From the NCBI GenBank assembly GCA_028711365.1, contig JAQTSI010000009.1, forward strand, positions 1 to 34,088: a stretch of 34,088 bases of DNA, written 5' to 3'. Shown here one piece after another: positions 6,633 to 15,868 of the stretch (its first letter is position 1; every line of letters starts with the position of its first letter). The position numbers and the translations under genes are program-made. A model generated the notes under the pieces. It saw nothing but the letters and a program-made list of their open reading frames with translations, was not told the DNA's origin and did not search any database. Source of the stretch: Methylococcaceae bacterium. Its GTDB lineage: Bacteria > Pseudomonadota > Gammaproteobacteria > Methylococcales > Methylococcaceae.

Positions 6633-8486
6633 ATGAGTATGCCTAAGAATCCCGTAAAAGCGCCACAACATCTGGTTGCTGAAAACGAAGAGCTGCGGGC
6701 GCGGCTGGACGAAGCCGAAGATACCTTGCGCGCCATTCGGTGCGGCGAGGTGGATGCACTGGTCGTTTCCACCGCACAAGGCGAGCGCATCTTCACGCTC
6801 AAGAGCGCGGAACGCGCTTTTCGCATATTGATCGAGGAAATGAATGAGGGTGCGCTCACGCTGTCTTTGGATGGCATCATTCTTTACTGCAACCGACGCC
6901 TAGGCGAGATGCTCGAGGCGCCGCTCGAAAAGCTCATCGGTTCCCGCTTCCAGACCTGGGTGGCACCTGAAGGCCAAAAGATCCTTCAGGAATTGTTTCA
7001 ACGAGACGCCACGCAGACCCGACGCCGCCAGGAAGTGACACTGCTTGCCAGCGACGGAGCCTTAGTGCCGGCGTATCTATCCATCAACGATTTGCAGATC
7101 GAGGAGATAGAGGAATATTTTTGCATGGTGGCGACCGACCTGAGCGAGCATAAACGCCGCGAGCTCATCGTCGCTTCCGAAAAGTTAGCCCGGGAGTTGC
7201 TCGCCGCTTCCAACCAATCCCGCCAGGCGCTGTTGAGTCTGATCGAAGACCAGAAGAGGACAGAAACTGCACTCAGCCATTCCAACCGCGCCCTCACCAC
7301 GCTGAGCGAAGTGAATCGCGCTCTGGTGTATTCCCGTGACTTGGATGAGTTATTCCATTCAATTTGTCGGAGCATCATTCAACAGCGTGGTTATCGGCTG
7401 GCCTGGGTGGGCTATTTACAACACGATGCAGAAAAGTCCATCAAAATCATGGCATATGCCAGTGATAGCGGGGAATTTCCGGACACCATTCAGCCCACTT
7501 GGGCGGAATCCGGACAAGGGATGGGGCCTGTCGGGCGCGCCGCTCGTAGCGGTATGATGCAGTTATGCCAGGACATCGCCAACGATCCCTATTACCAACC
7601 TTGGCGGGAGGAAGCACTCAAGCACGGCCATGCCGCCAGCATCGCGCTGCCGCTAACAGATCCGAACGGCGTGGTGTTTGGCGTTCTCGCGTTGTATGCC
7701 GAGGAAACGCAAGCTTTTACCGCCATGGAAATCCAACTGCTGGAGGAGATGAGCGAGGATTTGGCGTTCGGTGTGAATATCCTACAGGTCCGCCACGAAC
7801 GCGATCTTGCCTTGGAACTCAACCAGCAGCAGTTGAAGCAGCTGCAAGAAAACCTGGAAGATACCGTGCGCGCGATCGCCGGCATCGTGGAATTGCGCGA
7901 CCCCTATACCGCCGGGCACCAGGTCCGGGTCGCCGAGTTGGCGGTGGCTATCGCCAAACAAATGGGTCTAAGCCAGGAACGGAGGTATGCCATCCATCTC
8001 GCCGGCACGGTGCACGATCTGGGGAAGATCCAGGTTCCCTCGGAAATTCTCAGCAAGCCGGGTGAGATCTCCGACCTCGAATACAATCTGATCAAAACCC
8101 ACCCTCGAGCCGGATACGACATTCTGAAGGGCATCAATTTCCCCTGGCCGATCGCGCAGATGGTGTTGCAGCATCATGAACGGCAGGATGGCACCGGTTA
8201 TCCGCAGGGACTCAAAGGCGATCAGATACTTCTCGAGGCACGCATCCTCGCCGTGGCCGATGTGGTCGAGGCGATGTCCGCAAACCGCCCGTATCGCATC
8301 GGTTTAGGGATAGAGACTGCGCTGGAGGAAATCAGCGCCCAACGTGGCATTCATTACGACCCGCAGGTAGTGGATGCCTGTTTGACCTTATTCCTGGAGC
8401 AACATTACTCGTTACCCGAGAGTTCACTGGGTAATCAAGCCCTGACTCCCATACGAACTTTTCACAAACCCCGAGGTCGAGGCTAA
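6633..8486 (+). CDS. PAS-GAF-HD-GYP phosphodiesterase-type protein
   Basis: A 617-residue predicted soluble sensor-effector. An N-terminal helical segment (about 8-55, ELRARLDEAEDTLRAIRCGE) leads to a PAS domain (about 65-172), a linker helix, a GAF domain (about 222-385) and a C-terminal HD-GYP domain (about 405-600). The HD-GYP signature is intact: H461-D462 in HDLGKI, the HHERQDG motif, and G522-Y523-P524. HD-GYP enzymes usually hydrolyse cyclic di-GMP. No GGDEF domain is present in the window to make it. Start: everything upstream in frame is repeat tract E, and MSMPKN follows it directly; a second ATG is at 6639. No clear ribosome-binding site is present, so expression may depend on repeat length (inference). 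A kaiB follows after 44 bp. Confidence 0.92.
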   Translation: MSMPKNPVKAPQHLVAENEELRARLDEAEDTLRAIRCGEVDALVVSTAQGERIFTLKSAERAFRILIEEMNEGALTLSLDGIILYCNRRLGEMLEAPLEKLIGSRFQTWVAPEGQKILQELFQRDATQTRRRQEVTLLASDGALVPAYLSINDLQIEEIEEYFCMVATDLSEHKRRELIVASEKLARELLAASNQSRQALLSLIEDQKRTETALSHSNRALTTLSEVNRALVYSRDLDELFHSICRSIIQQRGYRLAWVGYLQHDAEKSIKIMAYASDSGEFPDTIQPTWAESGQGMGPVGRAARSGMMQLCQDIANDPYYQPWREEALKHGHAASIALPLTDPNGVVFGVLALYAEETQAFTAMEIQLLEEMSEDLAFGVNILQVRHERDLALELNQQQLKQLQENLEDTVRAIAGIVELRDPYTAGHQVRVAELAVAIAKQMGLSQERRYAIHLAGTVHDLGKIQVPSEILSKPGEISDLEYNLIKTHPRAGYDILKGINFPWPIAQMVLQHHERQDGTGYPQGLKGDQILLEARILAVADVVEAMSANRPYRIGLGIETALEEISAQRGIHYDPQVVDACLTLFLEQHYSLPESSLGNQALTPIRTFHKPRGRG

Positions 8487-8530
8487 GGCGATCTGCTGGA
8501 ATAATGTTGCTGAATGATCAGGAGCCATTG

Positions 8531-8845
8531 ATGAACGAGACATCGAAAATCGGGGCAGGCGAGCATTACGTGCTACGCCTCTTTGTGAGCGGAGCAACGC
8601 CGCGCTCCACCCTGGCCATCGCCAACATCAAGACGATTTGCGAGGCGCACTTGAAGGATCGCTACGATCTGCAAGTCATCGACATTTACCAGCAACCGGA
8701 ATTGGCCCGCAGTGAGGACATCGTGGCCACCCCCACCCTGATCAAGCAACTGCCGCCACCTTTGCGGCATCTGGTGGGGGATTTGTCGAAGCAAGAGCGG
8801 GTATTGGTCGGCCTCGATCTCACCACCCAATCCCAGGCCGATTGA
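8531..8845 (+). CDS. kaiB: KaiB, third copy
   Basis: A KaiB-fold protein of 104 residues, core about 12-97, with LRLFVSGATP, VIDIYQQPELA, TPTLIKQLPPPLRHLVGDLS and RVLVGLDL. It is closest to the second copy. AGGAG at 8520-8524, 6 bp before the ATG at 8531, supports this start over the ATG 27 bp earlier. It lies between the PAS-GAF-HD-GYP gene and the ATPase gene, so it may report KaiC state to one of these (inference). There is no heptad tract on either side, unlike the first two copies. Confidence 0.93.
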   Translation: MNETSKIGAGEHYVLRLFVSGATPRSTLAIANIKTICEAHLKDRYDLQVIDIYQQPELARSEDIVATPTLIKQLPPPLRHLVGDLSKQERVLVGLDLTTQSQAD

Positions 8846-8866
8846 AACCCGGAAATTGCGATCAAA

Positions 8867-10432
8867 ATGCCGCGTAAATTCAACACCGCTGGCCCTAGCC
8901 GAAGCGATGACCATTATATGCTCGATCCCCTGACGCGAATCGATGCCGAGGAAGTCGTGACGCTGATCGACGATAAGCGCTATTTCGTCCTCCATGCGCC
9001 ACGCCAAACCGGCAAGACCACGGTGCTGTTGGCCTTGATGGAACATCTGAATCGGCAAGGACGGTATCGGAGTTTGTATGCGAATATCGAAACGGCGCAA
9101 ACGGCGCGTAACGATGTGGCCAAGGGGCAATTGCAGATTGCGCAGGCCATCGCCCGTCATGCCGAAAGTCTGCTCGGCGATCTGCGCCTGCGCGATTGGG
9201 TACTCGAGGCGATGCAGCAAGGAGAGGTCGATCTGGTGGCCGGTTTGCTCTCGCGCTGGACGCGGGAATCCGACCGCCCCACGGTGCTGTTTCTCGATGA
9301 AGTCGACGCCCTGATCGGCGATACGCTGGTATCTTTGCTGCGCCAGTTGCGCGAAGGCTACACCCTGCGCCCGCAAGCCTTTCCACAAGCGGTGATCTTG
9401 TGTGGGGTGCGCGATGTGCGCGACTACCGCATCCATACCGGCAGCGGCGAGATCATCACCGGCGGTTCGGCGTTCAACATCAAGGCCGAATCACTGTGCC
9501 TGGGCAATTTTTCGCCATCCGAATGCGTGGCGCTGTGGAGTCAGCATACGGATGCGACTGGACAGGTTTTTGCCGCCGAGATTTTTGCCGAGTTGTGGGA
9601 AGACACTCATGGCCAGCCCTGGTTGGTGAATGCCCTAGGCCATGAATGCACCTGGAAAGACCGGAAAGCCCGTGACCGCAGCCTTGAAATCGGGCTGGAA
9701 CGCTACCGGGCGGCGCGCGAACGGCTGATTCAATCCCGCGCCACGCATCTGGATCAGTTGACCGACAAACTGCGCGAGCCTCGGGTGCACCGCGTGATCG
9801 CCCCTTTGCTAGCCGGGGACGAATCCCTGAGCGATGTCGATCAGGACGATCGACTCTATGTGGAAGACCTTGGGCTGATTCGCAATCGCCCACAAATGGA
9901 AATCGCCAACCGCATCTATCGGGAAATCATCCCCCGCGATCTCATCTGGGTGACGCAAACCGGGATGGCGCAGGAACAAGCCTGGTATCTCACTCCCCAA
10001 CACCGCCTGGACATGAACAAGTTGCTGGCCGCCTTCCAGCAATTCTTCCGCGAGAACGCCGACGCCTGGCTGGAACGCTATGATTACAAAGAAGCAGGCC
10101 CGCAGTTGTTGATGCAGGCGTTTTTACAACGCATCACCAATGGCGGCGGACGCATCAGCCGCGAATATGGTCTGGGCAGAAAGCGCACCGACCTCTTTCT
10201 CGAATGGCCACTGGATGAGACCCAAGGCTTTCACGGGCCACTTCAGCGGATCGTGATCGAACTCAAACTCCTGCACCGATCCTGGGAGAAAACCTTGGCG
10301 GACGGATTGCGGCAAACCGCGGACTATGCCGATCATGTCGGCGCGGACGAAGCCCATCTCATCATTTTCAACCGCGACCCCAAGAAATGCTGGGAAGATA
10401 AGCTAACCCAGCAAGATGAGACCTATCAGTGA
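8867..10432 (+). CDS. ATPase with nuclease-like C-terminus
   Basis: A 521-residue P-loop protein. Walker A is APRQTGKT (44-51), and Walker B is LFLDEVDAL with D144-E145. This resembles AAA-like ATPases often annotated only as ATP-binding protein (AAA_35-type). The last about 90 residues contain RTDLFLEW followed, about 20 residues on, by IVIELK, the D...ExK spacing of PD-(D/E)xK nucleases. A nuclease fold is therefore suggested but not proven. Such fusions occur in mobile or stress-response proteins of unknown function. It starts 21 bp after kaiB with only a weak ribosome-binding site and is probably the last gene of the Kai locus. It converges with the VOC gene. Confidence 0.85.
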   Translation: MPRKFNTAGPSRSDDHYMLDPLTRIDAEEVVTLIDDKRYFVLHAPRQTGKTTVLLALMEHLNRQGRYRSLYANIETAQTARNDVAKGQLQIAQAIARHAESLLGDLRLRDWVLEAMQQGEVDLVAGLLSRWTRESDRPTVLFLDEVDALIGDTLVSLLRQLREGYTLRPQAFPQAVILCGVRDVRDYRIHTGSGEIITGGSAFNIKAESLCLGNFSPSECVALWSQHTDATGQVFAAEIFAELWEDTHGQPWLVNALGHECTWKDRKARDRSLEIGLERYRAARERLIQSRATHLDQLTDKLREPRVHRVIAPLLAGDESLSDVDQDDRLYVEDLGLIRNRPQMEIANRIYREIIPRDLIWVTQTGMAQEQAWYLTPQHRLDMNKLLAAFQQFFRENADAWLERYDYKEAGPQLLMQAFLQRITNGGGRISREYGLGRKRTDLFLEWPLDETQGFHGPLQRIVIELKLLHRSWEKTLADGLRQTADYADHVGADEAHLIIFNRDPKKCWEDKLTQQDETYQ

Positions 10433-10455
10433 CGGTTGGTAAGGGTCTGGGGAGC

Positions 10456-10827
10456 TTAAGGCCCGATCAACTCCAGGGCGTTGTCGTCCGGATCGCGGCA
10501 AAACAGCGCCCGCCGGCCGGAACGGCTGAGGGTGTAACGGATTCCCGCCTTCTCCAATCGGGCGATGAGCGCTTCGAAGTCGTTGACACAGAGGGCGATA
10601 TGGCGGTCGCGGCCACCATGCTCATGCCGCACCAGCCCCGCCTCCGGGTTGGGTTGGACCAGCAGATGAATCTGCTGTTCGCCGATGTCATACCAGACGC
10701 CCTCGAAGCCCATGTCGGGACGCGAATCGCTGGGGCGTAGCTCCAATAGGCCCTCGTAAAATGCACGGGAGGCATTGAGATCGGAGGATAAAAGGGAAGC
10801 ATGGTGCAAGCGTTGAATCAGGCTCAT
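10456..10827 (-). CDS. VOC (glyoxalase-fold) protein
   Basis: A 123-residue single-chain vicinal-oxygen-chelate protein with two beta-alpha-beta-beta-beta modules. Candidate metal ligands are H8, H54 (in QQIHLLV), H76 (in RDRHIAL) and E119 (in NALELIGP), the usual four-ligand layout of glyoxalase I-like enzymes. The substrate is unknown; members include lactoylglutathione lyases, dioxygenases and resistance proteins. It is transcribed toward the ATPase gene, with 23 bp between the two stops, so it is not part of the Kai transcript. Confidence 0.9.
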   Translation of the reverse strand: MSLIQRLHHASLLSSDLNASRAFYEGLLELRPSDSRPDMGFEGVWYDIGEQQIHLLVQPNPEAGLVRHEHGGRDRHIALCVNDFEALIARLEKAGIRYTLSRSGRRALFCRDPDDNALELIGP

Positions 10828-10927
10828 GGGAAAGATAGCGGATGAGGGTTTTGAATGAGGCTATTACACCGCCGAAAGCGGATGGGAGCAAGGCTAAAAA
10901 AACCCCTCCCCAACCCTCCCCTTATCA

Positions 10928-11266
10928 GGCATGGATATCTATACAGGTCCAAAAATATAAGGAAATCAACTCCTTCCCCCTTGCAGGGGGAAGGATGGGA
11001 TGGGGGTAGAGACTCGCTGCGCCCAGAAGCGCCGCCGTCTCATCGGCGTTCAACCCCCACCCTAACCCTCAATACTGTTGACTTAATACATTGGCTCGTC
11101 GTTCCGGCAGGGATCGCCGGAATCCAGACGCTCGGGATGACTGGCGGAGTAACGTCCCTGTCGACTGGATACCGGCGATCCCTGCCGGTATGACGGCTTA
11201 ATTCAACAATATTGACCCTAACCCTCCCCCTGCCAGGGGGAGGGGACTTGTGTAGATACCCATGCC
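10928..11266. mobile_element. Non-autonomous element with 22-bp terminal repeats
   Basis: Terminal inverted repeats of 22 bp (10928-10949 and 11245-11266, 19 of 22 matching) contain the core TATCTACACAAGTC. The six bases TTATCA flank both ends (10922-10927 and 11267-11272), consistent with a target duplication. The interior has a GC-rich hairpin (CTTCCCCC/GGGGGAAG near 10972-10993). It encodes no transposase. Related copies or ends are seen at 768-838, 812-1028 and 15439-15681. Confidence 0.75.
11070..11214. mobile_element. 145-bp palindromic element nested inside the previous one
   Basis: The ends pair imperfectly (CAATACTGTTGACTTAAT at the left; the reverse complement of the right end differs at 3 of 18). 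Further inside, two arms of about 30 bp carrying TTCCGGCAGGGATCGCCGG and its partner pair again. The same 11 bases, ACCCTAACCCT, lie on both sides (11059-11069 and 11215-11225), as a target duplication would. A truncated copy in opposite orientation lies at 1025-1156. Confidence 0.75.
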
Positions 11267-11372
11267 TTATCAGGGGAGGGGGAAAAGCCCCCCTGATAAG
11301 GGGGGTTGGGGGGTTAAAAAACCATTGAGCCGCATGATTCAACAACCGTCCCCGATTATGAGGAGACCCGAT

Positions 11373-12644
11373 ATGTCCGATACGGCGCCCAGCCAAGAAC
11401 AGCTTCTTTGCGAAGTCGAAGGATTGCGCGCTCGCCTGGAGGAGGTCGAGGAGACACTGCGCGCCATCCGCAGCGGCGAAGTCGATGCCCTGGTGGTTTC
11501 CACAGCGGAAGGCGAACGAATCTACTCCCTGCGGGGCACCGAGCAGCCCTACCGCGTGATGGTAGAAACCATGAGCGAAGGCGCAGTCACCCTCGCACCC
11601 GATGGAGCCATCATATACAGCAATCAACGTTTCGCCGATCTGCTCCACACCGGGCTAGAGCAGGTCATAGGCTCGATGTTGCAACGTTTCGTCCAGCCGG
11701 ATCAGGGTGAGCATTTCGCACACTTGCTGGAACGAAGCCAAACCCGCGGCATCCGGGAGAAAATCACCCTGCAGACGCCCGATGGACTCGCCGTCCCGGT
11801 CTCCATCACCCTGCGATCCTTGCTGGAATATGGCGTGCAAGGCATCGTCGCGGTGGTCTTCGATCTGACCGAAATCGCCACCGCCGAAGCCGCTCTGCGC
11901 AACTATCAGGAACATCTACAAACCCTGGTACGGGAACGCACGGCCAAGCTCGAAGAGCTGAACCAGGAGTTGGAAGGATTCGCCTATTCGGTCTCCCATG
12001 ATTTACGCGTGCCGTTGCGGGCGATAGACGGCTTCTCGCGCATCCTGTTGACCCGATATCAGGACATGCTCGATGATGAGGGTAAGCGGTACTTGAACCT
12101 GGTACGGGACAACGTCAAGAGGATGAGCCAGCTCATCGACGACATCCTGGCTTTCTCGCGCATGGGGCGAGTGGGGATGGCGGCGTCCGAGGTCGACATG
12201 GAAACCATGGCGAGAGCGGTGTGGGAGGAACTCAAATCTACCGCCGCCGAGCGGAATCTGGATATGGCGATCAAACCGCTACCGCCCAGCCGTGGCGATC
12301 TGGCCATGCTGCACCAAGTCTGGGTCAATCTGCTGTCCAATGCCATCAAGTTCACCCGGCCCAAGACGATGGCGTCGATCGAAGTGGGCGGATATACCGA
12401 AGGTGCGGAGCAGGTCTATTATGTCAGGGACAACGGCGTAGGTTTCGATATGCAATATGTGCACAAACTGTTTGGAGTGTTCCAACGCCTGCACGGGGTC
12501 GATGAATTCGAGGGAACAGGGATCGGCCTGGCCATCGTCAAGCGCATCATCACCCGGCATGGCGGGCGGGTATGGGCGCAAGCTCGGGTCGATGAAGGTG
12601 CATGCTTTTATTTCACCTTGCCTGACTTGGAGAGAAACCCATGA
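11373..12644 (+). CDS. PAS histidine kinase
   Basis: A 423-residue soluble histidine kinase. N-terminal helix (about 8-50, with [19 protein letters not shown]), PAS domain (about 60-170), coiled coil, HisKA (about 195-265) with H209 in [17 protein letters not shown], and HATPase (about 300-418) with N323 in [10 protein letters not shown], then DNGVGFD and GTGIGLAIV. The H-box is of the phytochrome-like kinase class that usually signals to single-domain receivers. GAGGAG at 11360-11365 supports the ATG at 11373; upstream in-frame starts fall in repeat DNA. Its stop overlaps the next start (ATGA), so kinase and receiver are translationally coupled. Its first about 75 residues are strikingly similar to those of the PAS-GAF-HD-GYP protein at 6633-8486. 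Confidence 0.94.
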   Translation: MSDTAPSQEQLLCEVEGLRARLEEVEETLRAIRSGEVDALVVSTAEGERIYSLRGTEQPYRVMVETMSEGAVTLAPDGAIIYSNQRFADLLHTGLEQVIGSMLQRFVQPDQGEHFAHLLERSQTRGIREKITLQTPDGLAVPVSITLRSLLEYGVQGIVAVVFDLTEIATAEAALRNYQEHLQTLVRERTAKLEELNQELEGFAYSVSHDLRVPLRAIDGFSRILLTRYQDMLDDEGKRYLNLVRDNVKRMSQLIDDILAFSRMGRVGMAASEVDMETMARAVWEELKSTAAERNLDMAIKPLPPSRGDLAMLHQVWVNLLSNAIKFTRPKTMASIEVGGYTEGAEQVYYVRDNGVGFDMQYVHKLFGVFQRLHGVDEFEGTGIGLAIVKRIITRHGGRVWAQARVDEGACFYFTLPDLERNP

Positions 12645-13102
12645 CTAACATGAGCGAAGTAGTAGAAATATTACTGGTGGAAGACAACCCCACCGACGCC
12701 GAACTGGCCATACTGGCATTGGAGGAGCACCATTTGGCCAACAAGCTGGTGTGGGTGAAAGATGGCGCGCAGGCGCTGGATTTTCTCTTTGCCACCGGGG
12801 CTTATTTAGGCCGGCATCTCGATAACGGCCCCAAGGTGGTACTGCTCGATCTGAGGCTGCCGAAGGTGGACGGATTGGAAGTGCTGCGCCGCCTCAAGGC
12901 CGATGAGCGAACGAAGAGGATTCCAATCGTGGTACTGACTTCCTCCAGGGAGGACAAAGACATGATTGCCAGCTATGACCTCGGCGTCAACAGCTATATC
13001 AGCAAACCTGTGGAGTTCGAGGAATTTTCCAGGGTGGTTTCGCAATTGGGTCTCTACTGGCTGCTGATCAACCACCCTCCCCTCAAGACCAACACCCCAT
13101 GA
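12641..13102 (+). CDS. Rcp1-like single-domain response regulator
   Basis: A 153-residue receiver with no DNA-binding or enzymatic output. Acidic pocket E14-D15, phospho-acceptor D70 in [14 protein letters not shown]100 and K122 (SKPVEF) are all present. It is the probable direct phospho-acceptor of the kinase that overlaps it by 4 bp, as in phytochrome-kinase/Rcp1 pairs. GGAGAG lies 6 bp before the ATG. It overlaps the next gene by 4 bp as well, suggesting that phosphate or protein contact passes on to the REC-HD-GYP protein (inference). Confidence 0.94.
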   Translation: MTNMSEVVEILLVEDNPTDAELAILALEEHHLANKLVWVKDGAQALDFLFATGAYLGRHLDNGPKVVLLDLRLPKVDGLEVLRRLKADERTKRIPIVVLTSSREDKDMIASYDLGVNSYISKPVEFEEFSRVVSQLGLYWLLINHPPLKTNTP

Positions 13103-15423
13103 ATGATACCATCGAGAAACTGCGCATCCTGATTCTGGAAGATGTGTCCAGCGACGCCGAGTTGATGGAGAACACACTGCGCGAAGCCGGCTTAGACTTC
13201 ATCGCCCTGCGAGTGGAAACTCGCGAGGCTTATCTACGGGCGCTGGAAGACTTCGAACCTCACCTCCTCCTCGCCGATTATCAATTGCCGAGTTTCGATG
13301 GGCGTTCGGCTTTGCAGATCGCGCGGCAAACCCATCCCGAACTGCCGGTCATCGTAGTGAGCGGGGTATTGGGGGAAAGCGCGGTCGAGCTGCTCAAGGA
13401 GGGCGCCTGCGATTATGTGCTGAAAGATCACCTGGCGCGGCTTACGCCCGCCGTCCGGCGAGCTCTGGCGGAACAAGAGGATGCCCGGGCGCTCAAACTG
13501 GCAGAGGCTGCTCTTCGGGAAAGCGAGGCCCATTTCCGCCGCCTCGCGGCCGAACTCGAAGAAGCCCAGCGCCTGGCGCATGTCGGCAGTTGGGAATTGA
13601 ACCCCCAAACCGGCACCGTCACCTGGTCCAAGGAAATATACCGTATCTTCGGCCGCGATCCCAATCTGCCGGCGCCCAGATATCAGGAGCATGGGCAGAT
13701 CTTGACCGCCGAGAGCCTGGAGCGACTGAATGCCGTCATGGAAAAACTCAACCGAACCGGTGAAGATTACGAAATTGATCTGGAAATCATCCGATCGGAC
13801 GGCACTCGAGGCTGGATCACCGCCCGCGGCGAAGCCAAGCGCAATGCCGCGAGTCAGATCGAGGGACTGCGCGGCACGGCTCTGGATATCAGCGAACGCA
13901 AGCAGGCCGAAGAACTGGTTTCTCGACTGGTGGCGGTGATCGAGCAGGCAGGCGATTCGATCGTCATCACCAATCTCGACGCCGAGATCGTTTTCGTCAA
14001 TCCGTTCTTCGAGCTACTCACCGGTTATAGCGCCGTCGAAGCGATCGGCCAAAATCCGCGCATCCTCAAGAGCGCTTGCCAAAGCCCGTCATTTTATCGG
14101 GAACTGTGGGACACACTCACGGCGGGCAAGGTATGGAATGGCCATTTCGTCAACAGGAAGAAAGACGGCAGCCTCTATCACGAAGACGCCACGATCTTTC
14201 CGGTCCAGGATGGTCAAGGCCGTCTCGTCAATTACGCCGCGGTGAAGCGCGATGTGACGGCGCGCATGCAGGCGGAAGCGCAGATCCGCAAGCTTTCACT
14301 GCTGTATGCCACCTTGAGCCATATCAACGAGATCATCGTGCGCGCCACGAATCGAAACGAGCTGTTCCAGGGCATCTGCCAGGGAGCGGTTGAGCATGGC
14401 AAATTCGTCATGGCCTGGGTCGGACTGGTGGATGAGGGGCTGCGGAAAGTCTTGCCGCTGTGCCATTCCGGCCAAGAACAAGGTTATGTGGAGAATATCC
14501 GGATCAGCATCGACGATGTGCAGGAAGGCCGGGGCCCAACCGGCACCGCCATCCGCGAGAATCGAATCGTCTATGTGAACGACTACGCCAGCGACGAGCG
14601 GGCACAACCCTGGCGTGAAGCGGCATTGCGCCGGGGATTTCGCGGCGCGGCCGCGCTGCCGATTCGGCTAGCCGGCCAGGTGATTGGGGCACTGACCTTG
14701 TATGTGGCGGAATTGGATTTCTTCGACGATGATCAGATCAAGTTATTGCAAGAGATGTCGCAGGACATCTCCTATGCTTTGGATCATTTCGAACAGGAGG
14801 CGCAGCGCCAGTGGGCGGAACAGGAACGAGAGACTGCGCTGAACAAACTGCGCAAGACCCTGGAGGGTAGCATCCAGGTCGTGGCTTCCATGATCGAAGT
14901 GCGCGACCCCTATACTGCCGGTCACCAGCGCCGAGTTTCCAAGTTGGCGACCGCCATCGCCCGCCTATTGGCACTATGCGAGGATCAGGTCGAAGGCATA
15001 GGATTCGGCAGCCTGATCCACGACATCGGCAAGATCGCCGTCCCTGCCGAGATCTTAAGCAGCCCCAAAATCCTAACTGGCCTGCAAATGGAATTGATCC
15101 ACCTCCACCCACTGACGGGTCACGACATTCTCAAAGGCATCGACTTTCCCTGGCCGGTGGCACAGATGATCCTGCAGCACCACGAGCGGCTGGACGGTTC
15201 GGGCTATCCCGACGGGCTGAAAGCCGGCGACATCATTGCCGAAGCCAGGATTCTAGCCGTCGCCGACGTGGTGGAAGCCATGTCTTCCCACCGACCCTAT
15301 CGTCCCAGCCGGGGCATCGCGGCCGCTTTGGCGGAAATCAGCGCCGGACGCGGCCTGCGCTACGATCCGCAGGCGGTGGATGCCTGCCTGAGCTTGTTCC
15401 GCGAGCAGGGATTCGATTTTTGA
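13099..15423 (+). CDS. REC-PAS-PAS-GAF-HD-GYP response regulator
   Basis: A 774-residue multidomain regulator. Receiver (about 6-125) with D60 in [16 protein letters not shown] domains at about 150-265 and 270-395, GAF at about 400-570, and HD-GYP at about 590-770. The catalytic signature is intact: H641-D642 in HDIGKI, HHERLDG and G702-Y703-P704. It probably degrades cyclic di-GMP under control of the kinase encoded two genes upstream. Its start overlaps the receiver stop (ATGA) without its own clear ribosome-binding site, so translation is probably coupled. The GAF-HD-GYP half is a paralogue of that at 7300-8486. It is followed by a palindromic element whose hairpin could end transcription. 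Confidence 0.93.
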   Translation: MNDTIEKLRILILEDVSSDAELMENTLREAGLDFIALRVETREAYLRALEDFEPHLLLADYQLPSFDGRSALQIARQTHPELPVIVVSGVLGESAVELLKEGACDYVLKDHLARLTPAVRRALAEQEDARALKLAEAALRESEAHFRRLAAELEEAQRLAHVGSWELNPQTGTVTWSKEIYRIFGRDPNLPAPRYQEHGQILTAESLERLNAVMEKLNRTGEDYEIDLEIIRSDGTRGWITARGEAKRNAASQIEGLRGTALDISERKQAEELVSRLVAVIEQAGDSIVITNLDAEIVFVNPFFELLTGYSAVEAIGQNPRILKSACQSPSFYRELWDTLTAGKVWNGHFVNRKKDGSLYHEDATIFPVQDGQGRLVNYAAVKRDVTARMQAEAQIRKLSLLYATLSHINEIIVRATNRNELFQGICQGAVEHGKFVMAWVGLVDEGLRKVLPLCHSGQEQGYVENIRISIDDVQEGRGPTGTAIRENRIVYVNDYASDERAQPWREAALRRGFRGAAALPIRLAGQVIGALTLYVAELDFFDDDQIKLLQEMSQDISYALDHFEQEAQRQWAEQERETALNKLRKTLEGSIQVVASMIEVRDPYTAGHQRRVSKLATAIARLLALCEDQVEGIGFGSLIHDIGKIAVPAEILSSPKILTGLQMELIHLHPLTGHDILKGIDFPWPVAQMILQHHERLDGSGYPDGLKAGDIIAEARILAVADVVEAMSSHRPYRPSRGIAAALAEISAGRGLRYDPQAVDACLSLFREQGFDF

Positions 15424-15438
15424 TACCCTTTACCCCTT

Positions 15439-15681
15439 TATCTACACAAGTCGTCACTCCTTCCCCCTGGTAGGGGGAAGGTTGGGATGGGGGTTGAACG
15501 CCGAGTTCCGAGACCCCGTCCCATCGTGCGCAGAATTCCATCCAAGGCAACCCCTATCGCATTGAATCCTACGACATACCGGCAGCAGATAGCGCCATGT
15601 CTAGTTTCTACCCCCATCCCACCCTTCCCCCTGCAAGGGGGAAGGAGTTGATTTCCTTGTACTTTCAGACTTGTGTAGATA
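15439..15681. mobile_element. Palindromic non-autonomous element, intact copy
   Basis: Begins with TATCTACACAAGTC and ends with its exact reverse complement. Next inside are inverted blocks with GC-rich hairpins (CCTTCCCCCT/AGGGGGAAGG at 15459-15481, and a mirror copy near 15625-15650) and TGGGATGGGGG/CCCCCATCCCA. The central about 100 bp is not repeated elsewhere here. The similar strings CCTTTACCCCTT (15427-15438) and CCTTTGCCCTT (15682-15692) flank it. The first hairpin may act as a bidirectional terminator after the HD-GYP gene. No gene is seen from 15424 to 15773. Confidence 0.7.
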
Positions 15682-15773
15682 CCTTTGCCCTTGCGGGGGA
15701 AAGGACTTGGTTTTTCCGGCTTCGAATAAGGCTGGAACGGCGCAGGCTAATGGTTTATCCTATCGGGCAGATA

Positions 15774-15863
15774 GGAGAGGTGGCTGAGCGGTTTAAAGCG
15801 GCGGTCTTGAAAACCGTTGAAGGGTGAAACCTTCCGGGGGTTCGAATCCCTCCCTCTCCGCCA
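15774..15863 (+). tRNA. tRNA-Ser (anticodon UGA)
   Basis: A class II tRNA of 90 bases including an encoded CCA (15861-15863). The acceptor stem GGAGAGG pairs with CCTCTCC (15853-15859). The anticodon loop CTTGAAA places TGA at 15808-15810. A long variable arm follows, then the T arm with GGTTCGAATCC. Its 3' end is 5 bp from the stop codon of the convergent gas-vesicle gene. Confidence 0.97.
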
Positions 15864-15868
15864 AAGGC

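Larger units (their letters stand above)
10896..11323. repeat. Outermost palindromic repeat of a nested set
   Basis: The left arm (10896-10927) and the right arm (about 11284-11323) are near inverted copies: A-run, ACCCC, CCAACCC, CCCTTATCA against TGATAAGGGG, GGTTGGGG, TTAAAAAACC. A compact hairpin remains at 11265-11301. The element is split at TTATCA by the element at 10928-11266. Together the nest fills the 545-bp gap between the VOC gene and the histidine kinase; no gene is visible there. Confidence 0.7.
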
